Notes under the pieces: model-generated
What the model was told of the DNA's origin: nothing
Seen by the model: only the letters and a program-made list of their open reading frames with translations
The model's database searches: none
Assembly (NCBI GenBank): GCA_031292355.1
Contig: JARLHI010000042.1
Span: forward strand, 62,001-126,000
Source: Candidatus Obscuribacterales bacterium
Lineage (GTDB): Bacteria > Cyanobacteriota > Vampirovibrionia > Obscuribacterales > Obscuribacteraceae
Reading direction: 5' to 3'
DNA: 64,000 nt
Translations under genes and position numbers: made by a program
Part shown: positions 18,822 through 27,047 of the stretch, piece by piece
Numbering within the stretch: the first letter of the stretch is position 1
Layout: each line of letters begins with the position of its first letter

Positions 18822-19931
18822 GTGTTGACCAACTCACTAGCAAAAGACAGAACCATAACGATCAAATTTCCCTGGATGTTTGACCGCAACTACGATCTGT
18901 TCTTTTTCTTCATTTCTTTTTTCATTGGTCTACTTAGCTATTTACTAGCAAGCAGCAGTATTGCTGCATCTTCAGCATTGCTTGCCTTTTTGATTCCAAC
19001 TTCTTTTGGCTTGGGACCATTTCACCAGGGTCCCACCTGGATGTCCTATTTCGATGCGAAAAATCGGGAATGGTTCAGGAGTCATGTCAAAAAGCGGATG
19101 ATATTTTTTGCGGGTCCGCCACTGATTATGGTCTGTTCAATAGCCGGTATGTTTTTCTGCAAATGGCTAATTGTAGCGATCTGGTTGTTGTGGTCAATTC
19201 AACATCTGGTGCAACAAAATGTTGGCATTCTTTTGTTGTATCACAATCATAATCGCGGCGAAGCGGTCGTTGACAGAGAGACAGAAATTCGCAGTTTGCA
19301 TATCGCCGCAGTCTTTTTCACACTGATGATGATTCGCCGACTTTATTTCGGCGAAAACCCGTCAATGATTCTAGATGGTATTGTCGTCATCACCGGCTTA
19401 GCGACACTGTTTTTTGCGGTGATTTATATATCTCAGCTCACGGCAAAAATTAAAGCGGGAGCTTATTTAAACATGCCTGCTTTGATTTTCTGGCTCCTAT
19501 CTATTCTTTGTATGTTGCCCATGGGACTACTCGGTAAAAATTTCGCCATTGCTTTTCTTGCGCCAGTCACCTGGCACTGGCTGCAATACATTGGTTTGAA
19601 CTTTCGTCTCGTCAAAAATAAATATGTCGTCGTGCCTGAAAACAATGCAGCATTGCCTATGGCCAAGCCTTTGCTGCTGTTTTTTGGCATCTGTTTTGGC
19701 GTGACCGCAATCAATTTGTTTTTGATGTCTCAATCGACGATTCCTTCTGGCTCGTCTTATGATCTTGCCAAAACGGCGGCACACGCTCCCGATCAGCTAA
19801 TCAATCTCTTTCTGGGAACGGTCATCGGCCTAGCATTGTGTCACTTCTTTCTGGACGCATTTATCTGGCGCTTTCGTGAAGCCTATCCGCGCCAGGCGAT
19901 ACTGCCTTATTTAAAGTCGAAACAACAGTAA
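18822..19931 (+). CDS. Polytopic membrane protein of unknown function
   Basis: 369 residues with 8-9 hydrophobic segments from residue 25 to 350. Notable is a His/Asn-rich patch between helices (QHLVQQNVGILLLYHNHN, around residues 127-144) and another His-Trp pair (VTWHWLQYIGLN) further on. These His residues face the same side and could bind metal or haem, as in membrane desaturase or hydroxylase folds, but no such family is recognised. The start is GTG 18822 with AGGT upstream; TTG 18825 is possible. It ends 13 bases from the convergent peroxiredoxin gene. Confidence 0.75.
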   Translation: MLTNSLAKDRTITIKFPWMFDRNYDLFFFFISFFIGLLSYLLASSSIAASSALLAFLIPTSFGLGPFHQGPTWMSYFDAKNREWFRSHVKKRMIFFAGPPLIMVCSIAGMFFCKWLIVAIWLLWSIQHLVQQNVGILLLYHNHNRGEAVVDRETEIRSLHIAAVFFTLMMIRRLYFGENPSMILDGIVVITGLATLFFAVIYISQLTAKIKAGAYLNMPALIFWLLSILCMLPMGLLGKNFAIAFLAPVTWHWLQYIGLNFRLVKNKYVVVPENNAALPMAKPLLLFFGICFGVTAINLFLMSQSTIPSGSSYDLAKTAAHAPDQLINLFLGTVIGLALCHFFLDAFIWRFREAYPRQAILPYLKSKQQ

Positions 19932-19944
19932 CGACTTATAGCCA

Positions 19945-20490
19945 CTATTTCGAGAATTGTTTGATGACGCTTAGAGCCTCAGTCACGTGTTTGGCAGCGT
20001 CTAGCTGCGAATTAAACACCAAACGCACTGTGCCTGCTTCATCAATCACATAAGTCACTCGACCGGGCACGACGCCCATGCTTGAAGGAACTCCATAAGT
20101 CTTACGCAATTTGCCATCTTTATCTGTAAGCAATTTAAATGGCAGTTTGTACTCACCGACAAATCCCTCATGCGACTTCTCGCTGTCTGAACTGACACCA
20201 AGGACTTCTGCGCCAGCTTGCTTGAAGTCTTCATAGGCATCCCTAAATGAGCAAGCTTCTTTTGTGCATACCAGAGACTTGTCTTTGGGATAAAAATACA
20301 AAACCACTGCTTTATTGCCTGCAAAATCATGCAGCGAAACACTGCCGCCGTCTTGAGCCGGCAGCGTGAAATCTGGAGCCTTGTCACCAACTTTTATGCC
20401 AGTGCTGGCGCCTGCGTCAGCCCCTCGCAAAACAGCCATACCGACCACGGTCAATAGAAGCAACGAGAACAGGAACGTCCAGCTTCGCAT
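19945..20490 (-). CDS. Exported PrxQ/BCP-type thiol peroxidase
   Basis: Reduces hydroperoxides with a reactive Cys. 181 residues: an N-terminal hydrophobic export segment (FLFSLLLLTVVGMAVL), then the AhpC/TSA fold with VGDKAPDFTLP. The peroxidatic site reads YPKDKSLVCTKEACSFRD, with the second Cys five residues later, the spacing of PrxQ-type enzymes. The usual Thr two places before Pro-Gly is Ser and the Pro-Gly is Leu-Val, a mild departure. It is third in a minus-strand run after the symporter and its 2-TM partner (gap 6 bases). Confidence 0.88.
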   Translation of the reverse strand: MRSWTFLFSLLLLTVVGMAVLRGADAGASTGIKVGDKAPDFTLPAQDGGSVSLHDFAGNKAVVLYFYPKDKSLVCTKEACSFRDAYEDFKQAGAEVLGVSSDSEKSHEGFVGEYKLPFKLLTDKDGKLRKTYGVPSSMGVVPGRVTYVIDEAGTVRLVFNSQLDAAKHVTEALSVIKQFSK

Positions 20491-20496
20491 AGATTT

Positions 20497-20745
20497 TTAG
20501 TGCAGCTTGTCTTTGTTGTCGATGTCTGTGACGACAGCTTGTTCAGAGGTTTTGCGAGCATCTCGCAGGCTCAGAAGTTTCATCATCAGACCAAATACAC
20601 CCATAAGACTGCCCCAAACCAAATTCAAATCGATGTCGTGACCGACACTGAGATTAGTCAGCACTGGCTTGTAGAGCGCCCAGGCAACAAGCAAAGCACC
20701 GTAGACAATAAACAACCAACCAATTGGAACTCTCACATCAAGCAT
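20497..20745 (-). CDS. Small two-helix partner protein of the SSS symporter
   Basis: 82 residues, two transmembrane helices (9-26 and 43-60) joined by a polar loop with DIDLNLVWG. It starts 3 bases after the symporter stop. Small 2-TM proteins commonly accompany solute:sodium symporters (YjcH with ActP, YhdT with PanF). The PIGxLF and LxWGxxMxxFG pattern resembles the short accessory proteins of this type as I remember them. The role, perhaps stabilising the transporter, is inference. Confidence 0.75.
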   Translation of the reverse strand: MLDVRVPIGWLFIVYGALLVAWALYKPVLTNLSVGHDIDLNLVWGSLMGVFGLMMKLLSLRDARKTSEQAVVTDIDNKDKLH

Positions 20746-20748
20746 ATA

Positions 20749-22362
20749 TCACCAGAAAACTATGTTCGCGACGACAGTAATGAGACCAACAATAGCAGCA
20801 AGCGTAACTGGCTGTTTGTACCATACTTCGACGTGAGCCTTGACCACATCCGAGGCACCATATACGAGACCAACGAGATCTTTTTCGTCTTTGGGTTTGG
20901 TGAAGAAAGACAGAATTATAGTGACTACAAAGCAAGCCAACCAGGCGTAAGTCGCACGCCAAAAATTACCGGCCATTACCGATGAATAGTGCAGTAAATG
21001 GTCGGTCGCTAAATAATGCCCCATAGCAGTCATTGTGCCAATTACTAGACCAAAAAAGGCTGCCCACGGTGTTGCTTTTTTCCAGAACATACCGAGCAGG
21101 AAAGTGGCAAACAACGGCGCATTGAAAAATCCAAAAATCAATTGCATGTAATCCATGATGCTCGGAAAGCCCATGGCCAGATAAGCGGTGCCAATACTGA
21201 CAAAGATGCCGAACGCAGTGGCCATGTGCCCCATCCACAAATAATGTTCATCGCTCTTATTTTTGGCGAGATAACTTTGATATATGTCATAAGTCCAGAC
21301 GGTATTAAATGCGGTGACATTACCAGCCATGCCAGACATAAAACTGGCAAGCATCGCCGTTAATCCAATACCGAGCATGCCACTTGGATACATTTTTGCA
21401 AGCAGCAAAGGCATAGCCATATTCCAGGAGTAGGTGCCATTGTTTGAACCTAACTCAGGAATTAGCACTACTGCAAGGAGTCCAGGCAAAACTGTAAGAA
21501 CCGGAAAAAATACTTTCGGAAAAGCAGCAATCAAAGGAGTTCGCTGGGCTGCTGGCAGATCTTCGGCAGCAAGCGCTCTTTGAATAACAAGAAAGTCTGT
21601 GCACCAGTAGCCAAACGAAAGGACAAAACCGAGACCCGAAAGTAAACCGATCCAGTCCACTCCCATTGGGTTAACCGCGGTGCCAGTGTTAGCCCAAAGA
21701 TGAGCAAGAGCGGGATTCGCAAAGTGACTTTTCAAGCCATCCCAGCCACCAATACGACTCAAGCCGATAATGGAAATTGGCAACAAACCAAAGATTATTA
21801 AAAAGAACTGCAGGACTTCGTTATATATAGACGACGTCAAACCACCCAGGTAGGTGTAGGCAAGAACGACTCCAGCGGCAATAAAAATGGAAACATTCAT
21901 GTCCCATTTGAGCAGCAACTGAAAGACTAAAGCCATCGCATACAAATTGATGCCAGACATAAGAATTGTCATCACGGCAAACGAAAGGGCATTCAAAGCG
22001 CGCGTTGGCTCGTTAAAACGCATCTTGAGATATTCAGGAACGCTGCGTACTTTGGAGCCATAATAAAAGGGCATCATAAAAATCGCGAGAAAAACCATCG
22101 CTGGAATAGCGCCCAACCAGTAGAAGTGGGCGGTCATGATGCCATATTGCGCGCCATTGGCAGCCATGCCCATGACTTCAATGGCTCCTAAATTAGCCGA
22201 CAGAAAAGCAAGACCAGTAACCCAGCTGGGAATTTTATGACCAGCAAGAAAGAAATCTTCGCTGCTCACCATTTGCTTTTTCAGCGCGAACCCGACTCCA
22301 ATAACAAAAATGAAGTAGACACCGATGATGACGTAATCGATTACACCGAGGTCAATATGCAT
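20749..22362 (-). CDS. Sodium:solute symporter (SSS family)
   Basis: 537 residues, about 13-14 transmembrane helices. The opening VIIGVYFIFVIGVGFAL and SSEDFFLAGHKIPSW are hallmarks of the SSS family. The mid-protein signature GGLTSSIYNEVLQFF and the sodium-site region around SGMAGNVTAFNTVWTYD fit too. The best overall flavour is the SGLT-like sugar or organic-solute group, but the substrate cannot be assigned. It heads a run with the 2-TM partner and an exported peroxiredoxin. Confidence 0.9.
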   Translation of the reverse strand: MHIDLGVIDYVIIGVYFIFVIGVGFALKKQMVSSEDFFLAGHKIPSWVTGLAFLSANLGAIEVMGMAANGAQYGIMTAHFYWLGAIPAMVFLAIFMMPFYYGSKVRSVPEYLKMRFNEPTRALNALSFAVMTILMSGINLYAMALVFQLLLKWDMNVSIFIAAGVVLAYTYLGGLTSSIYNEVLQFFLIIFGLLPISIIGLSRIGGWDGLKSHFANPALAHLWANTGTAVNPMGVDWIGLLSGLGFVLSFGYWCTDFLVIQRALAAEDLPAAQRTPLIAAFPKVFFPVLTVLPGLLAVVLIPELGSNNGTYSWNMAMPLLLAKMYPSGMLGIGLTAMLASFMSGMAGNVTAFNTVWTYDIYQSYLAKNKSDEHYLWMGHMATAFGIFVSIGTAYLAMGFPSIMDYMQLIFGFFNAPLFATFLLGMFWKKATPWAAFFGLVIGTMTAMGHYLATDHLLHYSSVMAGNFWRATYAWLACFVVTIILSFFTKPKDEKDLVGLVYGASDVVKAHVEVWYKQPVTLAAIVGLITVVANIVFW

Positions 22363-22404
22363 TGGAGTTTCTCTGTAGTTCGCTCAGTCGAAAGAAACTT
22401 GACG

Positions 22405-22755
22405 TTATTCTCCGCCGCCGCCAAAGCTAGCTCCGCCTTCTGAATCTCGCTTGCTGCCAAGCAGTCTTAAATTAGTGGCATGCACAAATGGTTTGACGTT
22501 TTTATTGCCAGAGTCGTCTGACCAGCGACTGAAGTCAAGGCGACCTTCAATGCCAATGAGAGAGCCCTTGCGAACATATTCGCCGGCAACTTCTGCCTGC
22601 CGTCCCCAGATTTCAATGTCAAACCAATCTGTTTCTTTTTCTTTCGTCGGGCGATTTACAGCAAGCGAAAACGTAGTCTTAACACGACCAGATTCAAAAT
22701 AGCGCATCTCTGGGTCTTTACCAGCTCGTCCAACCAAGATTACAGAATTGACCAT
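22405..22755 (-). CDS. ssb: Single-stranded DNA-binding protein, short form
   Basis: OB-fold protein that coats single-stranded DNA. MVNSVILVGRAGKDPEMRY, TTFSLAVNR, WFDIEIWGRQAEVAGEYVRKG and GIEGRLDF are all standard. At 116 residues it lacks the long linker and the acidic DDDIPF-type tip that recruits partner proteins. It ends in a short Gly-rich run and a single Glu (FGGGGE). It is either a secondary SSB or a lineage variant. GGTGAGG upstream is a good ribosome site. Its promoter region holds several palindromes. Confidence 0.93.
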   Translation of the reverse strand: MVNSVILVGRAGKDPEMRYFESGRVKTTFSLAVNRPTKEKETDWFDIEIWGRQAEVAGEYVRKGSLIGIEGRLDFSRWSDDSGNKNVKPFVHATNLRLLGSKRDSEGGASFGGGGE

Positions 22756-22800
22756 TTTCGCCTCACCACCAATATGTCACGATAAATACGTGGAGCTCGA

Positions 22801-22859
22801 TTGACTGACCGAAGTTCTACGTGAGCTAAATCTCACGTGCTAAGTTCTTAGCAAGTCAA
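22801..22859. repeat. Nested palindromes between ssb and a divergent membrane-protein gene
   Basis: Three inverted repeats lie within 59 bases. TTGACT at 22801-22806 pairs with AGTCAA at 22854-22859. ACGTGAG at 22819-22825 pairs with CTCACGT at 22832-22838. A 14-bp near-perfect palindrome GCTAAG-TT-CTTAGC occupies 22839-22852. This looks like an operator region for two divergent genes, or a cruciform-forming site. Confidence 0.6.
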
Positions 22860-22912
22860 TTTCGCAAGGAGACATCACTATAACAGCTAGAGCCGAAACT
22901 CAGATCGATGAA

Positions 22913-23506
22913 ATGAAGGAATTCAAGGAATCGCATATACAACCAATCTGGCACGTGATTGTTCTCAATCTGCTGACGACGTGCTGGTATGCGCCATTCT
23001 GGCTATTCAAAAATTACAGAGATTTGAGGAGGCGATCATCTGAATCTCCAGCTCTTGGATATGCCTTGAAGCCACTTTCGATCAATGAGGCGGCTGCCCT
23101 CGGCATGAACAAAAAAGTGCACCCGGTCATTTTGACGGTGCTCTCATTTCTGCCGTTTGTTGGACCTGTTGCAATCGCATTTTTTTGTAAGACGGCTGCT
23201 CAGCTTTATCCAGACACACACTCTCTAATTCGCAAACATCCAATTGTCGCCGGCATCAACCTGGCTGCTTTGATCTTTCTGACTTTGTGCCTCGGTCGCC
23301 TGCCCGATCCATTTTATTTTTTCTATCTCACTGCCACCATTCCAATGTGCATCTGTCAACACTGGCTCAACTGCTATTGGCGAAGTATCGAACCGAACAA
23401 ATTGCTGGTCAGGCAGTCATTTTCGTCTGTGGAACTGGTGCTTTTGATTTTTGGAATTGGTCTGGTTGGAATGCACATAGTCCAGCATTTTTTCATCGGG
23501 AAGTAG
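22913..23506 (+). CDS. Four-helix membrane protein, DUF4234-like
   Basis: 197 residues from ATG 22913. About four hydrophobic segments; the N-terminal QPIWHVIVLNLLTTCWYAPF followed by WLFKNYRDLRRR resembles the DUF4234-type topology (a helix, an aromatic W-Y pair, then a basic stretch). ATG 22913 has no ribosome site. A strong one (AAGGAG, 22866-22871) lies exactly 8 bases before an in-frame ATA at 22880, which would add 11 residues; an ATA start is possible. It is divergent to ssb across a palindrome-rich region. Function unknown. Confidence 0.65.
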   Translation: MKEFKESHIQPIWHVIVLNLLTTCWYAPFWLFKNYRDLRRRSSESPALGYALKPLSINEAAALGMNKKVHPVILTVLSFLPFVGPVAIAFFCKTAAQLYPDTHSLIRKHPIVAGINLAALIFLTLCLGRLPDPFYFFYLTATIPMCICQHWLNCYWRSIEPNKLLVRQSFSSVELVLLIFGIGLVGMHIVQHFFIGK

Positions 23507-23653
23507 CGCCGTAGTGTGACTTAAAACTTCGCCAAAACATGAGGATCTTGTTTTACCCGAACCAGACCCGGCACTATTTTTGTCTCTAACCTTGAAATAG
23601 TACTTCTCGAAGAAGTTTTACTTCATCGCAAAATATGGCTCTTCAAATCAAAA

Positions 23654-23890
23654 TTAGTTACTGCCTTTAGTTTTAGAGTTAGCGACAGTTGCAACAATAA
23701 ATGCCACTGACAATACGGATAAAATTTGGGGCAGCAATGGCGTCGAGTCTTGGTCGACGCAATATACACTTAATTTTCCGAACATCGCATAACACAAAGT
23801 CATCGAGACAATGAGAGCCGCAACGCAGAAGCCGTTTGGGGTCGCAAAGAATGAATAAAGATTTGACACTAATTTATCTTTGTCATACAT
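23654..23890 (-). CDS. Small two-helix membrane protein
   Basis: 78 residues with two hydrophobic helices (about 20-40 and 50-68) and charged ends. No family is recognised, and the ribosome site (AGTAGG directly before ATG) is too close to be convincing. It lies between convergent and same-strand small genes. The regular hydrophobic pattern is the main reason to call it. Confidence 0.45.
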   Translation of the reverse strand: MYDKDKLVSNLYSFFATPNGFCVAALIVSMTLCYAMFGKLSVYCVDQDSTPLLPQILSVLSVAFIVATVANSKTKGSN

Positions 23891-23961
23891 CCTACTAGCT
23901 TACATGATTTAGCAATCGAGGGTGCAGGCGAGTGAGCATCGTTATGGCGTTTGAGAATCAA

Positions 23962-24378
23962 TCAACGTCCCGGAGTGTGAACAGCTTTTGTAGTAGTTTT
24001 CGTCGCGTCTTTAAGCAGGCCTTTCGCTTTCATCTCTTGCTCCACATATGGTGGCAAACTGCCGTTTTGAGATTCGAGTTCCATTGCTTGCTGACGATTC
24101 AACCCTGGTGCCACGTCATCATGTCGCAAAAGCACCTGGCTTTCAGGTAAACCCTGCGTACCTGGCATAACAGCTTGATTTTTTCTGGGGTCGGCAACTA
24201 CGTACTTGCCGACTTTAGTAACAGTTTTCGGTGTCTGGTTTGCTTGATTGGAAAAGGATGTAGCGTAATTGCTTTTGAAAGAGCCACTGTCAGAATTGTT
24301 ATTTGGTGCTTTTGTGTCGGCGGAAAATGCTGGCTGAGTCAGGCAAGCGAAAGCAAAAATGATTACTGCGTTTTTCAT
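23962..24378 (-). CDS. Small secreted orphan protein
   Basis: 138 residues with a clear signal peptide (MKNAVIIFAFACLTQPAFSA) and a good ribosome site (AGGTGA, 4 bases before the ATG). The mature protein is polar, rich in Asn, Gln, Ser, Thr and Lys, probably mostly unstructured, with no Cys. No known domain. It is one of several exported orphans in this window. Confidence 0.65.
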   Translation of the reverse strand: MKNAVIIFAFACLTQPAFSADTKAPNNNSDSGSFKSNYATSFSNQANQTPKTVTKVGKYVVADPRKNQAVMPGTQGLPESQVLLRHDDVAPGLNRQQAMELESQNGSLPPYVEQEMKAKGLLKDATKTTTKAVHTPGR

Positions 24379-24545
24379 TGATCACCTGGAATTGCGGTCT
24401 TGAAGACTGTGAAGCTTTGGAGGTGAGATTTGTGCCCGTAATTCGGTTAACTTACGAGGAGAGGGGAGGGCAAAAATCTGTTAATTTGGATGGTCCTCCA
24501 ACCAAATTGCGAACAGAAAAGGACATGTAAGCCAGAAAAGCGATG

Positions 24546-25142
24546 TCAGAAATCGTGCTTTTTAGCCCATTTGACCAATTTGTCAGCTTCATCTAAATCA
24601 AGCTTCAAACACAATTCAAGCACTCTACTCATCACCTCAGATTCGGTAATACCCATTCTCTGAGCGGCTTTGACGAATTTGCCCTTTTGCGTAATCTGGC
24701 GCAGCAACGCTCTTTCGTCAGGAGAGAGGTGCGTAACGTGTCGTGGCACGGCTGGCGACGTTACATTTTTTGAGCCGCGATAGACCATCAAAATGGACAT
24801 GCGAATGAGAGCTGGCGGGTCAGTTTTGAGAACGTAACCAAAGGCGCCGGCTTCGAGCAAATCAGGCACTTCAGAATGTTTGCCCTGACTTGCGTACATA
24901 ATTACTCTGACGTTGCGCAAAGCTGTCAAACGCTTGACCAGGTCAAACGTCTGAATGAGACCCGGCAGGTGCAGGTCTAAGAGAACAATGTCCGGTAGCA
25001 ACTCGCGACAGACCTTCCAGGCTTCGTCCGAGGTCTGAGCCTCACCGACCACACGAATTACTCCGCCGTCAGACAACTCTTTTACAATTGCTTCCCGCGT
25101 TGGGATGTGGTCGTCGACAACGACTAAACGAATTTCGGGCAC
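24546..25142 (-). CDS. Orphan response regulator (NarL/FixJ-like)
   Basis: 198 residues. Residues 1-125 are a receiver domain: VVVDDH acidic pocket, the phospho-acceptor Asp in [11 protein letters not shown] (near residue 56), and the later Lys in VLKTD. Residues 135-198 look like a shortened LuxR-type helix-turn-helix ([12 protein letters not shown], then [19 protein letters not shown]), in which the usual gly-lys pattern is degraded. No histidine kinase gene is near, so its partner must be elsewhere. It is divergent to the exported FKBP gene. Confidence 0.85.
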   Translation of the reverse strand: MPEIRLVVVDDHIPTREAIVKELSDGGVIRVVGEAQTSDEAWKVCRELLPDIVLLDLHLPGLIQTFDLVKRLTALRNVRVIMYASQGKHSEVPDLLEAGAFGYVLKTDPPALIRMSILMVYRGSKNVTSPAVPRHVTHLSPDERALLRQITQKGKFVKAAQRMGITESEVMSRVLELCLKLDLDEADKLVKWAKKHDF

Positions 25143-25169
25143 TAATGATTCACCTCTGAGCCTGGCTAT

Positions 25170-25200
25170 TTTACATGAAGCGGATCAGTCCCTATATAAT
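25170..25200 (+). promoter_or_regulatory. Candidate sigma-70 promoter of the FKBP gene
   Basis: TTTACA (25170-25175, 5 of 6 matches to TTGACA) and a perfect TATAAT (25195-25200) are 19 bases apart; the overlapping TATATA at 25193 gives a 17-base spacer. The site is 34 bases before the ATG of the isomerase gene. Confidence 0.5.
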
Positions 25201-25233
25201 GGTTCGTTATTTTCGGAGAAAAGCTCGACAGTT

Positions 25234-25704
25234 ATGATGAATCGAAAAAACACAGCGCTCGTTGCGCTTTCAATCGCCCTTAGCACGGCCTCACTGGCTG
25301 CAAATGGTACGTTTGCAGCTAACCACGACAAAACGGGAGATAAAGTACTCATGGCACAAGCTCCACACGCAGTTAAGACCCCATCTGGTCTTGAATACAC
25401 AGACATCGTAGTCGGCAACGGACCAGCCCCCAAACCTGGTCAGACTGTCGTCGTCAATTACACAGGCTGGCTAACCAATGGGACGAAATTCGATAGCTCC
25501 ATCGGCAGAGGCCCCTTCGACTTTCCTCTGGGCGCCGGTAAGGTAATCAAGGGATGGGACGAAGGCGTCGCCAGCATGAAAGTCGGCGGCAAACGTAAAT
25601 TGACCATTCCACCAAATTTAGCCTATGGTCCAGGCGGTATGCCACCTGTGATTCCGCCAAGTTCTACTTTGATTTTCGAAGTTGAATTGCTCGGAATTCA
25701 ATAA
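25234..25704 (+). CDS. Exported FKBP-type peptidyl-prolyl isomerase
   Basis: Speeds Xaa-Pro bond rotation during folding outside the cytosol. 156 residues from ATG 25234 (a second ATG follows at once). A signal peptide ([17 protein letters not shown]) leads to a single FKBP domain with the full drug- and substrate-pocket set: [40 protein letters not shown] and FEVELLGI. The family's type is the short exported form, similar to cyanobacterial lumenal FKBPs. A frame extension upstream to 25105 runs through the promoter and is not coding. Confidence 0.93.
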   Translation: MMNRKNTALVALSIALSTASLAANGTFAANHDKTGDKVLMAQAPHAVKTPSGLEYTDIVVGNGPAPKPGQTVVVNYTGWLTNGTKFDSSIGRGPFDFPLGAGKVIKGWDEGVASMKVGGKRKLTIPPNLAYGPGGMPPVIPPSSTLIFEVELLGIQ

Positions 25705-25749
25705 GCCTATAGTTGAGCTACGGTGAGCTTCGCCGGCAAACGACGCATT

Positions 25750-25816
25750 ATCAGCACCTGGATCCAGATTGATGTAGGCCAAATCGCCGAACCAATCGTG
25801 ACTTCCGGGTGCTGAT
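25750..25816. repeat. Long inverted repeat downstream of the FKBP gene
   Basis: Arms 25750-25762 and 25804-25816 pair over 13 bases with one mismatch (ATCAGCACC-type core). The 41-base loop has a further small GATTG/CAATC pairing. It is followed by no T-run. It may be an mRNA 3' structure or a relic of a mobile repeat; other copies were not found by eye in this window. Confidence 0.45.
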
Positions 25817-25962
25817 GCTCTTTGCGAGACATTAAGAATTTCACTATTGGATAAGTTATCCCCCCTTCAGATCTGTATGATGAGTGAATCAAGGTTTAGC
25901 CGCTTACAGACTAATGTCATGCACGTTGTGAACTGAGTGTATGTTCAGCAAAGGAGAAGAGG

Positions 25963-26217
25963 ATGTTCGAAGAACTTTTTGGAGCTCTGACTGGCAAATG
26001 GGGAATCGCTGCCCTCGTTTTGTTGGCCCTGCCTGCTAGCCGCAAGGCTGTTCGCACAGTTGCCAGAGAAGCAGTCCGCGCTGGCATTGCTGTCGGCGAA
26101 GGAGCAAAAGATTTGTATGCCGAATTGAAAGAAGAGGCAAGTGATGTTGTTGCTGAAGTGAAAGCAGAACGTCATCAAAACCACGCCAAACCAACTGCTC
26201 ACAAGTCTCACGACTAA
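25963..26217 (+). CDS. Small DUF5132/YtxH-like protein of the P-ATPase cluster
   Basis: 84 residues with a good ribosome site (AAAGGAGAAGAGG). One hydrophobic helix (about 12-25) is followed by an amphipathic helical region with AVRTVAREAVRAG and EGAKDLYAELKEEA, then a His/Lys-rich end (AERHQNHAKPTAHKSHD). Small helical proteins like this often sit next to HMA-domain proteins and P-type ATPases in cyanobacteria and relatives, and the His-rich tail would suit metal handling. The family name is from memory and tentative. Confidence 0.65.
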   Translation: MFEELFGALTGKWGIAALVLLALPASRKAVRTVAREAVRAGIAVGEGAKDLYAELKEEASDVVAEVKAERHQNHAKPTAHKSHD

Positions 26218-26331
26218 GCGAAAAGTTTACGCAACTGTGACGGGCCGACATTTTGGTCCGTCCTTTTGCTTAGCTGGCTTCCAACAAATTTCTCGTCGAA
26301 ACGGTTAGCCTCTTCCTTTGAGAATAATGCA

Positions 26332-27006
26332 ATGACCAATAGTGCAAGGACCACAGCATCCCACCGCAAAATAAAAGCAATCGCTCACCATCTTCCTCAA
26401 CGCACACGCATCAAATTACCTCGCTCACATCGTGATCCGGCATCAATAGCCAGAATCACGGATTCAATCAAACGCGTGAACAAGGTCAATAGTGTAGAAG
26501 TGAATGCTCGAACGGGCAGTATGCTGGTTTATCACGAAGAAGACACAGAAATTCTCGGATCGTTGCAGGGCGCCCTGGGCGAAGTTGCTGGCGAATTAAT
26601 TGAGGCCGCGCTGGAAGCAGAAGCCATAAGCTTTCCCGGACTCAGCATTGTCGCTCACTTGATTGGCAAAACAGTGGGTAAGGCAGACACACATCTTTCA
26701 ACTGCAACTAATAATCTCGTCGATTTGAAAACCATGTTGCCCGTCACTTTTGTTGCAGCTGGCATTGCGCAGTCGCTTCGAAGTGGTGTTTGGCTGGGGC
26801 CCGTGCCCAACTGGGTATTTTTCTACCTGGCTTATGACACATTTATGAGATTTCACAGCCCAAGCATGAGCGCAGTCAGCCAGAAATTGAGTGAAACAAA
26901 ACTGCCTGATGGGGACTCTATAGATATAGTAAAAGAAAAGACAGAATCGACATCGACCAATCGCTCAAAAACCAAGAGCAAGACCGTCGAAACTGTGCAA
27001 ACTTAG
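26332..27006 (+). CDS. HMA2-like domain protein next to P-type ATPase
   Basis: 224 residues from ATG 26332. Residues 15-85 form a ferredoxin-like HMA-type domain (HHLPQRTRIKLP, then VNKVNSVEVNARTGSMLVYH) without the Cys-x-x-Cys metal site. A hydrophobic region with two helices follows (VTFVAAGIAQSL and NWVFFYLAYDTFM), then a Ser/Thr/Lys-rich end. The same HPGR/IPGR-type element occurs at the N-terminus of the adjacent ATPase. It is probably an accessory or regulator of that pump. The frame is open from TTG 26266. Confidence 0.7.
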   Translation: MTNSARTTASHRKIKAIAHHLPQRTRIKLPRSHRDPASIARITDSIKRVNKVNSVEVNARTGSMLVYHEEDTEILGSLQGALGEVAGELIEAALEAEAISFPGLSIVAHLIGKTVGKADTHLSTATNNLVDLKTMLPVTFVAAGIAQSLRSGVWLGPVPNWVFFYLAYDTFMRFHSPSMSAVSQKLSETKLPDGDSIDIVKEKTESTSTNRSKTKSKTVETVQT

Positions 27007-27047
27007 ACACGTGCCCCTATCCTGAAGCAAGAGTTATAGACGAATAA

